Assembly (NCBI GenBank): GCA_038496445.1
Contig: JALMLS010000455.1
Coordinates: 620,001 to 684,000, forward strand
Origin: Trichosphaerium sp. ATCC 40318
Lineage: Eukaryota > Discosea > Flabellinia > Trichosidae
Length of the DNA: 64,000 nt
Direction: 5' to 3'
In this document: positions 10,693 to 22,098 of the stretch, piece after piece
Layout: every line of letters begins with the position of its first letter
How positions within the stretch are numbered: position 1 is the first letter of the stretch
Translations under genes and position numbers: made by a program
Notes under the pieces: generated by a model
What the model saw: the letters and a program-made list of their open reading frames with translations, nothing else
What the model was told of the DNA's origin: nothing
The model's database searches: none

Positions 10693-12817
10693 ATGAGGAG
10701 ACTAGCCGCTAAACAGATTCGGTACGCGCGTAATGATTGTCTTTACAACGCTTTGTTAGTACTCTAAGCATTAACGTTATACAGTTGCTTAAAACAACGC
10801 ACTCACTCCTAATAGCGACAAAAATCGCACTCGCGAACGCGTTGATGTCATTGGCGAGAGGCTCGCTGTAAAAACCATGAACGATTGGTATTCTGTCACA
10901 AAAACAGAATTTGAGCGGCAAATGCATGGTCCTATCATCCTTAAAAAGTATCTACAGAACATCTACCAAAAACAAGTTTTTATTGCCTTCATAGAAACAA
11001 CAATTCGCTATTTTCAGTCTTGACGTATGTATACGACCATCATAAATGGTTTCCGTGGCTGTTTAAGTGCGTACAAACCCGTTAGAGTGAGAAAATAGCA
11101 GATAAGTTAACGGGTTTTTTAATATGTAGACATATACCAACAAAGAAGACTTCAGACATAAAGCTTTTTTTCGATGCTGTTGCCGAAGAATTGGGTGTCA
11201 AGGACATCAGTGATTGGTATAACATACTCAGTCAAGATGTCACTAGGGTTACTGGTGTATCGTACGTTCCAAAGTTCCACGAGGACGAACAATGCTCGTT
11301 TGGTTTAAGGTAGAATAGGTTGCGTGAATCTCTACTGCCTTGCTTGACCAGAGCGTACAGTCGCTATAAATGGGATCCAGAACGTTTCACGTACATCACA
11401 TTAGAGCTTATTGTTAGTAACTCGCATTTGTAGTAAAGTTCCACAAGGATATTGGGAGGATAGTGAAAAACAATTAAAGAAGATGAATGCAGTTGGTGAA
11501 TCTTTAAGTATTAAAATAATGGAAGATTGGTATCGTGTCAAGAGATCTGATATAGAACGACAAGATGCTCTTAACATCATAGTATTTTACGGCGATTGTA
11601 TAGCGTCTGCTATAGGCAGTATATATCCGTCGTATAAATGGGAACCGCTTCGATTCGAGTACAATTGTTGTTTCTTTTGTACCTCTTACCTTTTTTAGAC
11701 ACTTGTCTCCTACGAAAAGAGCGAGGTTTTTTCTGCATGATCTGGCATATAATGATAGTATAAAGACTCTCGATGATTGGTATAAAGTAACAGAAGATGA
11801 TATCATAAGTAGTGGAGGCTTGGAAATGCTACAACAGTGAGTCTTTTAACCGACAATTTGTTTTGCTTACCTAATTTTTTTAGTTTTGGCTCTTTGTCAA
11901 AAACACTTCGTGCTGTTTATCCTAGATTCTCATGGAGATTTCGAGGTGAAGATCAAACAGATATACCTATGAACTACTGGAACGATGGAGAGAATTGTCT
12001 TAGGTTCTTGTTGTACATGTCTAAAAAACTTGGCATCAAAAACAATGAAAGCTGGTACATTTAACTACCACCTCAAATTATATTGCTAATGACTTTCTCT
12101 AGGTACCGTGTTTCTGTTAGTGAAATGGTAGAATTCGCTGGTAAAGGTATAGAAAAACACTACCCAAGGATGCTCACGTGGCTTGATAATTTATACACGT
12201 GGGATTGGGACAGATTTACGACATTAACAAGATCACAACAGAGGTATTTTTTTGTTTTTACAGTCAAAAGTTAACAACAAAAGGGCACTACATCACGAGG
12301 TTAAAAAGTTTCTTCCAAATATAGAAGTGCTTGAAGAGTATCCTTTAGATGTTAGAGATGCAACAGGAGTTAGTATTACAGTTGATATTTTTATTCCAAA
12401 GTATAACGTTGCTCTTGAATACCAAGGTACCTTTTCGACAAGGTTTTTTCAACCAGAAAAAAACGCTTTATCTCCGCCTTGCCTTACTTTTAAATAAAGG
12501 AGAACAACATTATATAGAAAACCCTTTTGGTGAGGGTCTACCTACATCGTCCAGAGAAGCTCAAGATATAGAAAAAGCTCAAAAATGCCTTAACATTGGT
12601 GCGGAGAAATGAGTTTTACGAGTGAACTTTTTTCGTTACATTAAATTTGATCTTAGGAATCACGCTCATACAAGTACCTTATTGGTGGCGTAATAATCCT
12701 ATTAGGCTAAGGTTAGCTCTCACTAAAGCTATACCTACATTGTACAAAGACAAAAAGACCCTTGCATATGCCTCCAAGCTCGACAAAACACCACCTTCAA
12801 CAACTTGTGAGCAGTAG
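10693..12817 (+). CDS. DWY-repeat protein with C-terminal PD-(D/E)XK-like nuclease domain
   Basis: About ten exons join in frame with GT...AG introns. The protein contains at least five copies of a roughly 60-residue unit, typified by a DWY helix start (MNDWYSVT, ISDWYNIL, MEDWYRVK, LDDWYKVT, NESWYRVS), then S-L-x-x-x-L-x-x-x-Y-P and an aromatic W-x-x-x-x-F end (YPSYKWEPLRF, YPRFSWRF). Unrelated-looking eukaryotic genomes, notably arbuscular mycorrhizal fungi, carry similar repeats. After the repeats come ALHHEVKKFLPN, VDIFIPKY and VALEYQGEQHY, which is the Asp...Glu-x-Gln layout of PD-(D/E)XK or RAP-like nucleases. The tail is VPYWWRNNP and ends at 12815-12817. The start MRRLAAKQIRR is basic and could be organelle-targeting, but the first exon is the least certain. 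An upstream open stretch at 10446-10527 may be another exon. Confidence 0.7.
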
Positions 12818-13907
12818 TACTACTTTTTTTTTTTTTTTGGCTTTTTAGGTTTTTCAGCCTTGTCCTTATACCTTTTATTATTAGTGTTTGCAATGGGCGC
12901 CAAAGAATCTCTTGTAAAATAAAAGCAAATTTCAAAAAAAAACGTGTTTTGTTGTTCTGTTTTTGTTTTTTTTTCTTGGATGTTTGCCTACCTACTACAT
13001 ACTTCTCATACCGTCTTAACATCAATTGTCATCGTATTACGTATAGATACTACATCACACGTGATCAGTCGACTTGAAAGTAACTCGCTGATGTAAAATA
13101 ACGTTTTATTACTACGCAGTATCGAAAAGTGGCCAAATTATTAAGTTGGCTATTTGTGGACAATTCACACGCTGTTGAAAAACTTGTCGTTGCATAACGT
13201 TAATACTACTTCACATTACCCACAGTCCGCTAGAAACGCCGCCCCGCAGGATTTCCCCAGTAGGTGTTTATGACGTCAAGATCGTCAAAAGACGTCAGTT
13301 CGCGGCACTTCAAATGTGCGATAAATTCATTGAAGAATGTCGGCGTTTATGTTGAAGTAAGTGGGTAGTAATAAGCTACGGCCATTGCGCACGCTTTGTA
13401 TATCATCCAGGCGTGTGCTGGCGCTTTATTACGATATATAGTAACAATTTTTCTTACACGTACCCAAATTGCGCTATTGTTTCGTAATACGCCTAAAGGC
13501 GCATAAAAAAGTCGCTAGAGACCTCTTAGATACAATTTTATTTAGATTGCCCATTTCAAGTGATAGCGCTATCACTATCGTTAACACTTAGCTATAAACA
13601 AGTATGTTAAACATATTTTAACGCTTTTACCAGCTGTTATTGGTCTTAATTTTTCTCAGCGAAAATTAGCGAAATTTCTTCCTAAAGGTAAAAAGTTGTT
13701 TCGGGTTCAAACGACATCATGGGACAAATCAAGGGCAAAAAACGTTTTTTCAACATTTTTTTCACAACACGTAATGATGCGCATACCTTCCGCGTCCATA
13801 CAATCACTACAATAGAGGTACCGACAACGAGAGAAACCGAAAAAACCCCACGAAAAATCCAAACAAACAACTAATTACCCGGTCCCGGCTTTACTTTTCA
13901 ATCGAAT
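12818..13907. other. intergenic, no gene supported
   Basis: About 1.1 kb between two plus-strand genes. Around 13220-13450 it is more GC-rich than its surroundings and contains small inverted repeats (for example GCGCAC near 13387 and GTGTGCTGGCGC near 13412). CACGTG occurs near 13058. I see no convincing ORF, tRNA or snRNA. Confidence 0.45.
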
Positions 13908-14366
13908 ATGAGTGAGCGCAGTCATAAGGAAAATCTGTTAGAAGCATTCTTATCAGCAAGGAATGAATTTAGAGAGAGTTTAGTAAGACTGAATGAAGCA
14001 CATGATCAAATTCTGAACAAAGACGAATCAACCAGTGTTGAAGAGGAAAGTCAAGAAACAAGAGCAGTTCGGAATATAATATCAGCAAGATCAAACACTA
14101 ATAAAATAGTGAAAACGAAAAAAAGTAGTGCAGAAGAAAGAGATGATGGTAGGAAGAAGAGGAAGAAGTTGTCAAACGAAAAGAAAGTTTTGCAAACGAA
14201 AGTACCAATATCGGAAACAGTACCAGCTACCACAGAGTTACCTCAATCTGTACATATGATTTCGCCTTATAATTTAGATTGGGAGATGACAGACATCAAT
14301 ACAGAAGATACACAACAAGATGATGTTCAAATGTACTTCTTGGACGAATATGAAAAAACAACTTGA
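13908..14366 (+). CDS. small basic, probably nuclear protein (152 aa)
   Basis: An intronless frame starts MSERSHKENLLEAFLSARNE and runs 152 codons. Residues 1-40 are predicted helical and polar. A middle section (about 60-95) holds a strong nuclear-localisation-like cluster, GRKKRKKLSNEKK. The last 30 residues are acidic and aromatic (NLDWEMTDINTEDTQQDD, then MYFLDEYEK), the sort of tail seen in transcription co-factors. No known domain is recognised. The lack of introns is unusual here. Function unknown, and nuclear location is inferred from the basic cluster only. Confidence 0.6.
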   Translation: MSERSHKENLLEAFLSARNEFRESLVRLNEAHDQILNKDESTSVEEESQETRAVRNIISARSNTNKIVKTKKSSAEERDDGRKKRKKLSNEKKVLQTKVPISETVPATTELPQSVHMISPYNLDWEMTDINTEDTQQDDVQMYFLDEYEKTT

Positions 14367-14746
14367 AATTCTGCTTTTTGTAAAATCCTTCGCTCTTTAC
14401 GTAAAAGACCTTTATTCGAGTGAAAATAGTTTACTAAAAATTGCTGTTTTTGGAAAATACAAAAAAAAAGTCCATATGTTAACCTTCAAGTAGTATGTTG
14501 TACGAACATAGGTATGCCAGAACAACTGTTTTGCTCGTAGAATTACAGTTGATATCACATCTTGAAGTAACAATTGAGAAAGACGCAGAAGAAGCTACTC
14601 GTTTCTCGAGAGGTTTTTTTTTTTTCGATGAGTATTTATTGTAGTATAAAGTGTTTCTCATGAAACGTGTGGATACTGAATCAACAGAAAAAGGTGGATA
14701 TTATTGTATACGAAAAAAAAAAAGAAACACTTTCGGCTCCACAATT
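14367..14746. other. gap between convergent genes
   Basis: Convergent 3' ends with poly-A/T tracts. A minus-strand frame at 14479-14661 is low complexity and is not supported as a gene. Confidence 0.5.
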
Positions 14747-16770
14747 TCAATTGACATGATCTGGCTTAATATAAGATCCTGGCTCCTTCGAGAAATGAAC
14801 AACAACTCTTAAACCTTCCTACAAATAATGATTATGAATTGGTGATATCATAGTACAAATAGTACCCCACAAAGAAGAGGGCTTGTAACTCTAAGTATGC
14901 TTCCATCACAAAAGAGATTTTGAAGTGACTTGACTAGGTTAGGCCTTGTTGCCTCTTCTAGTAATCTTGGGTTCTGCATATACAAACTAATAGCTTTATC
15001 CTCCACCATTGTAGTCACGGATATTGATTCCCTTTTGTCAAGAGTTATGGAGTGGTTTGCAAACTGCTCAGAACAAAAAAGTGCAAGAAAAGGATACAGG
15101 TCTTGGTGGTTTTCCAACTCACTGATAAGATCTTCCAATGACATTAATGGATCCACATCAAACGGTATCTCTTTTGGTACACAAACCCAACATGTTGGCT
15201 AGCGAGAAGATGAATAGATGGAGGAATGTTGCGGAACAAAATCAACAAAACAAAAAAAACAAAAAAAAGTAAAAATCAACATACCAATCTCTTGTAATTC
15301 ATTGTGCACGTGTACAAACCATCAGAACCATTATAAAACATAAAGTTTTCTAAATAAGGAGCAGTGTGCGTTGCAATTTTGAAAGCTTCGTTAGCACAAG
15401 CACCTGGCATAAATCAGAAATCGTATGCAAACGTGAGTATTGCTGTAATTTCGTACCAGCGATAATAGCATTCGTGCATGCTACTGAAGGAATAATCGCC
15501 TTTAAGACGCCTATTGCGAGTTTGTAGTCAACTAATCCAGAAATACCAAGCTTGTTAGCGCGTATTCTAGCGTTCTTTACTATCTCGGCAATATGCTCTG
15601 GGTTATCCGTATCCAACTAATTTAGTTGTTAACTTGCAGAAGGAAAAAAGAGACATTTGAGGCAGCGAATAAGTTCAAATGCTTATCACGTGCGTGTGTA
15701 TTAGGATGTTCCTTTGGCCATTGCATTACGGAAGCATACTTGATACAGTGCTCTGGTGAATGAGGATACAGTACATAAAATTCCATCGGTTGACACTGAA
15801 TTAGTGGGAATGTGTCCAAGGTACATTCTAAGCAAGATCCAATAGTTGGTATAATGACGTTGCAGTTGCCTTTTAACCCTTGTAAAACATCAATACTGTC
15901 ATCCTCAATATCAAGGTATCCCTTACCTTCGCTTCCACCATTAATCAGAGGGATTATGGTATCAGGATCAGGAGTTCCATCGTGTTTATCTATTTCAACC
16001 AGTTTTACAAGTGTAGAGTTTATCCAACGACGGGCTTTGATGTTATCCAAACCAGACACAACTACGTTAAACTCTACGAAGAAGTCTAAGGGCAAGTCTT
16101 GGAGTCTTGTATGGTATCTAAAAGAACAGTCAAGTGATAGAAAATATAGAAAAATAAACATGTCTTGGATGTTAAATATTGTTAGTCCGATCTAAAGAAA
16201 CTCTTTTTCAGAACATAAAACACTGTACCCAACTACATTAGCACCTGAAATACGGTTATTTATATAGTTTGCAGCTACTTCAGCCTTTGATTTACCAAGA
16301 TCGTCTTTTCTAACAGAGAGTATTAAACGAGAAAGGAAAGCGAACATTTTTCTAAGTACGCAGTCAATTGTTTGTTACCTGAATAAGAACTGCCGGTTGA
16401 GGTCAGATATACTGATGGTATCCTTATCAACAACGTCAATATTGCGGAAACCAAGCAAAGACAAGTCTTTTAGTAGTGCACAACCTATTTAATCATTTAT
16501 GAGCTTAAATAGCCTACAAACTAACGTACCGAGGCCTCCAGCGCCTATAACCAGAACCTTACAGTCTTTTAACAAGAATTCAAGCCCCTATTGCTACTCA
16601 GTAAATAAATACGCTCAGTGCGTTAACGCTACGTAAAACAAGCTGAAAGTGATATAAAACAGCACCTGTTTATCATTTTCAGTGTCTTCTTCAAAACCAG
16701 GGCAAGCGAATGCTCCTTTGTTCTTTAGAACTTGTGATATATCGTCCCATCTGCTTGCGAGCTCTGTCAT
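14747..16770 (-). CDS. UBA3: NEDD8-activating enzyme E1 catalytic subunit (UBA3-like)
   Basis: About eight exons encode roughly 430 residues of UBA3, which adenylates NEDD8 with its APPBP1 partner and passes it to UBC12 for cullin modification. The N-terminus has [17 protein letters not shown] (nucleotide-binding glycines), then DLNRQFLFR and [10 protein letters not shown]. The large exon 15650-16130 has [24 protein letters not shown] and SPEHCIKY followed by MQWPKEHP. Later exons have [14 protein letters not shown] and SDGLYTCTM. The C-terminal E2-binding domain carries [15 protein letters not shown] and ends KPDHVN at 14747. NEDD8 choice over SUMO is inferred from PEHC and MQWPKE, which are typical of UBA3. 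The residue aligning with the catalytic cysteine is not Cys in the open frame (see findings). Confidence 0.88.
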
Positions 16771-16849
16771 TCTTATTGTTGGTTAACGAATCGAAAAACA
16801 AGTGTCTTTTATTCTTTGAATTCAAAGCACTGAACAAGCCTTAATTTTT

Positions 16850-17014
16850 ATGGTACTCAATACTTTGGAAAAGTGGTTGAAGTACAATGTTTTAAGCAGG
16901 AAAAAACTTGCTATGACGAAAGCCTCCACTCTAGTTCTTACAGTTTATTTCGTCCAATACTGTTTCAAATTAGCAGTTCGACGGAATGCTCTACTATTGT
17001 TTTATAAGTGGTAA
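16850..17014 (+). CDS. possible short membrane-associated protein, boundaries uncertain
   Basis: An open frame of 54 codons starts MVLNTLEKWLKYNVL, has one hydrophobic segment (STLVLTVYFVQYCF) and a basic LAVRRN flank, and ends FYKW. The W codon overlaps a GTAAGC donor-like site, so the gene may continue. The stretch 17043-17120 reads protein-like in the same frame (SVFPDDIKLCI, then LTIQQLKNQLL) but two stops intervene and no plausible intron removes them. It is divergent from UBA3 with under 80 bp between starts. Not recognised. Confidence 0.3.
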   Translation: MVLNTLEKWLKYNVLSRKKLAMTKASTLVLTVYFVQYCFKLAVRRNALLLFYKW

Positions 17015-17533
17015 GCAGTTGCATGAAAATCTGTTTTCCCCGACGACATAAAATTATGCATCTCCAACGACTGTACCTCCATCGACCTTACCATCCAACA
17101 ACTGAAGAACCAACTACTATCCCGACAAGTGTAAATCTAACAAGTGAACCTAGTCGGTGTCCCAACTACTCTGGGAGTATCGTGCTCTTTAAATTTCAAT
17201 ACCTTCCTTAGCGTTGTTTATTGTTACTTCAGTGTATTACTTGCAACACAATAAAGTCGAGAGCTCTTATTTGTTTTGTTTCTTTAGTAAGCCTTCACAA
17301 CTCTATATTTAGCAGCTGTAGTTCCATAAAGCGTAAATAAAAATAAGGCAATAAACTATAAAGTCACTTGTCTACATATCAGTCAGATTATTGATGTATA
17401 CGCACCACATCACACAACACAACATTCGATATAACTGCGGCTTTTAAACGTTCATTATTCCTATTAACAACTGTTATGTCCAAAGCGACATTGTCTTGCC
17501 ACGTGTTTGCTTACTACCTGGATCTCAGAGCTG

Positions 17534-17868
17534 ATGTATGGACAGAACCCATTATCCATACGCACTTGTGGCGACAAACATGCGAAGGAATTGCTAGGAT
17601 TGTTAATAGAAATACAACATATCAAAAAAAAATTCGAGCTTGTTGCTAACGAACTTATTCTTTTTCTCAATACACAAATACTATACGCAATAATTCACCA
17701 GCATAAAAAAACAAATGGGTGCTTGTCTTTCAGCTACAATAGAGCCACGAACAACGAAACGGTACGATGGCCACTTTACATTGTTTTTTTTGGTTTTTAG
17801 TTTTATTTCCTTGTTTTAAGGCTATACCTTCTCGCTTGGTATCGTTTTTCGGATATCGTAGAGTATAA
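17534..17868 (+). CDS. hypothetical protein, two exons
   Basis: Exon 1 starts MYGQNPLSIRTCGDKHAK and has an amphipathic helix (LLGLLIEIQHIKKKFELV) followed by a second hydrophobic helix. A GTACGATGG...TTTTAAG intron (about 60 bp) joins NNET to AIPSRLVSFFGYRRV and a stop at 17866-17868. The spliced end is more protein-like than the unspliced read-through into TTT-rich sequence. An earlier ATG at 17476 starts a different frame, so the 5' end is unsettled. I do not recognise it. Confidence 0.35.
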
Positions 17869-17906
17869 GGTACCATTACCTTTACAGTTATCTTAAAGTG
17901 CGTTAA

Positions 17907-17935
17907 CACGTGCTATTTTCATGTAAACGCACGTG
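17907..17935. promoter_or_regulatory. two CACGTG sites upstream of F-box/LRR gene
   Basis: CACGTG lies at 17907-17912 and 17930-17935, 17 bp apart, about 110-140 bp before the first recognised exon of the F-box/LRR gene. A bHLH-type binding role is inferred from the motif alone. Confidence 0.3.
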
Positions 17936-18048
17936 ATAAATACTGAAAAAACAGCTAAACAGGAAAAAAAAAACAAAGAAGCAAAACCTATTTAATTTTG
18001 TTTTTTCGGAAAAAAGCTGAATATCTTCGCTCACGCTATTCCACCTAG

Positions 18049-18652
18049 CTCTCAGATCATTATAGACTTACCAATAGAGTTACTGGCATGTATTATAAAA
18101 ATTATGACGACGGAACGCTTCATTGCAGCGCAGACGTGCAGTACAATGGCGAGTATCGTAAAGAACGTTGTTGGGTACAAAAAGATCCATATACAACTTC
18201 GGGACATTCCTAAGATACGCTGTATACCAGGCATAATGTCTAATACATATGTCAAACTACACACGTCAGTTGAGAGTATGATAGTAGATCATTGGGTCAA
18301 AAATCTTGCTGGTATTTCAAAACTTGATTTAACTGATACAACTGTAACAGATAAAAGCGTGAAGAAGTTAGGTGGTATTCATACAATTATACTTAACCAC
18401 ACAGCTGTTACTGACGAAGGAATAAAGGCTTTGGCTGGTGTACATACGATTTTTCTGAATAATACAGCTGTTACTGATAAAGGAATAATGGCGTTACAAG
18501 GTGTACATACAATAAGTCTTTGTCATACTGAAGTTACAGATAAAGGTGTAAAATCACTTATTGGCCTACGATCTATTTCTCTTACTGGCACTAAAGTAAC
18601 ACGTGATTGTATGAAACATTTAATGAAGAATGGGGCCACTATAGTCTTTTAA
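18049..18652 (+). CDS. F-box-like protein with five GVHTI-type leucine-rich repeats
   Basis: The exon begins after a TAG acceptor and reads DLPIELLACIIKIMTTERF, an F-box-like start shared with the paralogues at 54.8 and 56.4 kb. A conserved QTCSTMASIVKNVVGYKK segment follows. Then come five repeats of about 21 residues, such as LAGVHTIFLNNTAVTDKGI, ending at 18650-18652. The repeats are of the short TDEGI-K-LA class with the second Leu block replaced by GVHTI. The first coding exon upstream is not identified; an ATG at 18104 is the first in-frame Met. F-box proteins usually present substrates to SCF ubiquitin ligases, and that role here is inferred. Confidence 0.7.
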
Positions 18653-18782
18653 GAACATCGCAAAGTTGTACAATAATAAAATGAAAATATATGCGAAAAA
18701 AAAAAGTTTGACGAAAGACATCTTTGTGGCCAAAAAGCAATTTTAGTCAAAAAATATCTCTATCCAAAGGTATTAAACACAG

Positions 18783-19836
18783 ATGTCATCATTAATTAGG
18801 TCACTCGGTATGGGTGGTAGAGATGTAGAGTTACAGAAAAAAGATAAAAAAAAACACGTGAAAGAGATTAAACCTCGTAGAATTAGGCGTATATTTTCTC
18901 TAAAAGACTACCTATTTCCTGACCAACTCGCTCGTAATATACATGAAGAATCAAGGGAGCATTATCTAAAATATAAGATTAAACATGAGGATATGCACTT
19001 ACGCATGGAGGTTTTAAAGATAGACTGTAAGGACCTGAAAAATAAAGACGTCACAGGTACGTGATGGACGATTTTTTTTTTTTTGACAAAATCACTTTTA
19101 CTCCGATAAAGTTTTTCCTTTTCTCGTCAGGAGTTGTCAGTAGCAGCGACAGTATCCAATAAATTACGTGATTTTTTTAAGGCTTTTTCCCGTTGACACG
19201 TTGTAGGTAAGAGCGATCCGTATATTAGGATATATGCTGGTGTAGATTTTGTTGTTGATCATTGGACGAGACTGTATAAATCACCTCGGTTTGATGACGA
19301 GCTTTGTCCGACATGGGACTTTACAGAAAAACCACTAGAGTTACATTGTAAATATAATAAGATGCTACTGGTTGAAGTATGGGATTATGACAGGGTGAGC
19401 CTTAAAGAAAGAAAAACAACAATTCTCTTCAAAAAATAATAATTATTTGTAAAGAACAATCCAGACGACTTTATGGGTTCCATGTACATTGAACCATCCT
19501 TCGTTATGTATATCTCAGAAGGTACGAAACAACAGTTGCCAGACGAGTATTTTTAATTCCATGTAGTAACCCAGAGCCCGACAGTTGTTTTGAAATGTTC
19601 AGCACTATGTCCAATGCTAGCGAGAGGTAAGATAAGTTTTTTTTGACTTTTTTTATGACCAAACAACTGTTTGTCACGTGCCTTCATTTTTCCATAATAG
19701 GGTCGGATTAATTTGACGTATTTTTATAGGTTCGAATTCAATACATTCTGTTAAAGGTACAGTGGAGTTGACATTACGGCCTATTCATCTTGGAAGACGC
19801 GCTGCATTTACAAAGAATACGAAAACTAAACATTAG
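18783..19836 (+). CDS. C2-domain protein
   Basis: Six exons encode about 250 residues. The first (18783-19055) reads MSSLIRSLGMGGRDVELQKK, then a very basic stretch (KKHVKEIKPRRIRRIF) and LRMEVLKIDCKDLKNKDVTG, the first strands of a C2 domain. After a GTACGTG intron the exon starts KSDPYIRIYAG, the canonical K-S-D-P-Y calcium-loop motif. Then come RLYKSPRFDDELCPTWDF and LLVEVWDYDR plus NNPDDFMGS, which supplies the second Asp loop. The rest reads PTVVLKCSALCPMLARG and GTVELTLRPIHLG, stopping at 19834-19836. C2 domains bind phospholipid, often with calcium; the Asp residues needed are present. The basic N-terminus may help membrane binding. Confidence 0.75.
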
Positions 19837-20860
19837 GAAAATAAAGGTTGCGTTACCTACACTGTCACTATGTTCGCTAATAGCTCTAAACGCTGAAAGG
19901 CCATGTTTACGCTATTTGAGTAACTTTAAACGTTGTTTTGTTCTAACCGACTATTTGGCCGTTAAACCTTACCTTAACGCGAACTAGACGTTGTTGACAT
20001 TGCATAGCCCGCTTATAAAGACACGACAACCTCCTGTAGCAAAATTGAACGAAATTTCTGAAAAACGTCATGATTGATTTTTTCTTTCAATCGACTACAA
20101 AATCCACTCTAAACTATATCACCATGCATTGCGGTACCATATAAACACTTTTTATAAACCCACCATTTTTTCTAAGCACAAAAAACTGTATTTAAAAATG
20201 AAACTTCAACTCTTCTAAAAGTGGGAGTTGGAGCGGTCTCTCCTCTTCTGCCGGCGCATCCGGCCTCGAAGCCATTCGAACAAAACCAAGGACATAGGCC
20301 AATCCAAAGACATTCAGCTATATTTGTTAGCACTCTACTGGCCCTAGATGTGCAGGCGTTTCTAAATAAAATGCGGACATAATGTAGTTGACCTAGAGCG
20401 TATGACGTGGGGCAGTTGTACAAAGCATGTCTTTTGCAAAATGAGGCAAAATCAGTGAGTTTGTAAAGTACCCTCCTAAAACGGCAAGAATCTTATAAGG
20501 GTATTTGACACTTGCGCTGAGCGTTGTAGCACCGATAAACTCTATAGCCAATAACTGTCGTGATAAAACGTTTTACTATAAACGAAAACAACCCGAAACA
20601 CTCTCAGCGCATTAAACATAAACACAACAATGCGCTCCAGCGACGAGACGCCTTTAGAGCGGATTGTACAAGTATTCGGTTACAACCAAACCATTTTGTC
20701 TAAAAGGACCTTCCCGCGCTATAGAACAACGTGAGGTAGTTTTTGACCTTCTCTGGACTTGTCCTTAATTGCAAAAGTGTACTTAGGTAACATTGTCGCA
20801 TAGAAAACTCGTTTTTTTCTGCTGTAATCTCCCACCGAACAACCCACTGAATAGATTTGA
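19837..20860. other. intergenic, no gene supported
   Basis: About 1 kb. Around 20215-20290 is a GC-rich patch with a CCGGCGCATCCGG inverted repeat and CTCGAAGCCATTCGA. I tested it for tRNA boxes and found no fit. A minus-strand frame (20172-20423) has coding-like composition but no partner exon or motif. An uncharacterised RNA gene is possible but not shown. Confidence 0.4.
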
Positions 20861-22043
20861 ATGGATCAGCCTCGAAACGACGTACAAGAGACCACCATTC
20901 AGTCTGGAGGAGTTGGCGCGGACGATCATACCCAACACGCGCCTATAATTCATAATCAAGAAAATGATGCTGGAGCCTTACAAAGTAGCGCCTATTTTGC
21001 GAAAAACATATGCTAACGCGTTATTGAGGTATGGGTGTTAATACACAACCCTCTTCAGTGTTTTTTGTCTTTGCCGACGACCGCTTTGACAAAGCAGACC
21101 ACCCTATCAAAATTATAATAGACAAATCGTCGCCAACCGTTCAAGATGTTTGTGCGACTTTACAGAGCCTTTTCTTTCCACTCCAGTCGGTATCTCTTTC
21201 CTGCTCTTTTGAGCGCGGCAATGTCCTCCAGGAGTTCCCAGCAGATAGCCAAGACATCGTACCGGTTAATGACAGGCGTAGAGTCATTGGTATTAGCACA
21301 AAGTGTACGTTAAAAAATTTAACTTCCAAAGTACACCCAAAACGGTATAATGTAACTCTTCGTTTTATAATTTGCATTCTCTCTCGCGGTTTGTTGGCAC
21401 AAAACGTATTTAATCAAAAAAAACAAAAAAAACCTTTTAAAAGCAAACTACGATTCATTCATTTGCTAAACTGTTATTAACTTCCTATTTAGTCTCAGAT
21501 GAAACAACAAAAATGGATCCTGCAATAATTGATGGTACTTTTGTTCCAGGTAGACCCCCTCTTCTTTAATTGTCAATGCAGTCACGAACTGGCTTCAATC
21601 CGAGGGTCTAGACACTGGGGAAATCCCCCAACTCTTTATTCGTAACCACATAAGCTTCGACACAATGAAGTACTTAAGTGATCAAAAACTGTTACGAATG
21701 GGTATACAAGAGTGGGGATTGCGTCAAAAGATAATGTCGTCTGTGGCGAATTATTTTAGTACAGTTGCGGTGCGCACTTTGTCTGAAAAAATTAGAAAGA
21801 GTAAAGAGCTTACTTATCCCCCAAAATTCCGCCTTGATTTACTCATTTTTTTTTCTTCTTTAAACCCTTATCTCTATTGGTCTACATAGTTTTATTATTA
21901 TCTGTTATCATGTAATTTTTCTTATACGTGTTTTAGGGCGTGAATATAAGTATGCCAGAAGGTCAGTGTTTGTTTTTTTTTTTGTTTTTTTTTCTCTTTC
22001 GTATCTTTTGCCTTTTCCCCGTTTCCGGAAAGAAATAGTGTGA
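20861..22043 (+). CDS. SAM-domain protein with possible ubiquitin-fold N-terminal region
   Basis: Exon 1 starts MDQPRNDVQETTIQSGG and joins at 21029 to SVFFVFADDRF and KIIIDKSSPTVQDVCATLQ, whose pattern resembles a ubiquitin-like or PB1-like fold. A GTACGTT intron leads to MDPAIIDGTFVP. Then comes a SAM domain: VTNWLQSEGLDTGEIPQLF, ISFDTMKYLSDQKLL and MGIQEWGLRQKIMSSV, with the usual W, the Leu ladder and the closing helix. SAM domains form homo- or hetero-oligomers in signalling and chromatin proteins. After SAM a basic stretch (EKIRKRREYKYARR) follows a GTAAAG intron. The final exon is unclear: read-through stops at 22041-22043, and splicing to 22053 onward is also possible. Confidence 0.65.
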
Positions 22044-22098
22044 GGTTGTTTTTTTTTGTGCATAGCTTGCTTACCATCTCACAGTAAATTCTGCGTTC

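Noticed and set aside
11260-11340. In-frame stop (AGG TAG AAT) in the DWY-repeat gene as a disabling mutation
   Set aside because: A GTACGTTCC...AGAATAG intron of about 61 bp removes the stop and restores the repeat consensus (GVS-LRESLLPCL).
20210-20300. GC-rich patch with TTCGA and CCGG repeats as a tRNA or snRNA
   Set aside because: No complete cloverleaf, no U-snRNA signature sequence and no terminator of the right kind could be found on either strand.
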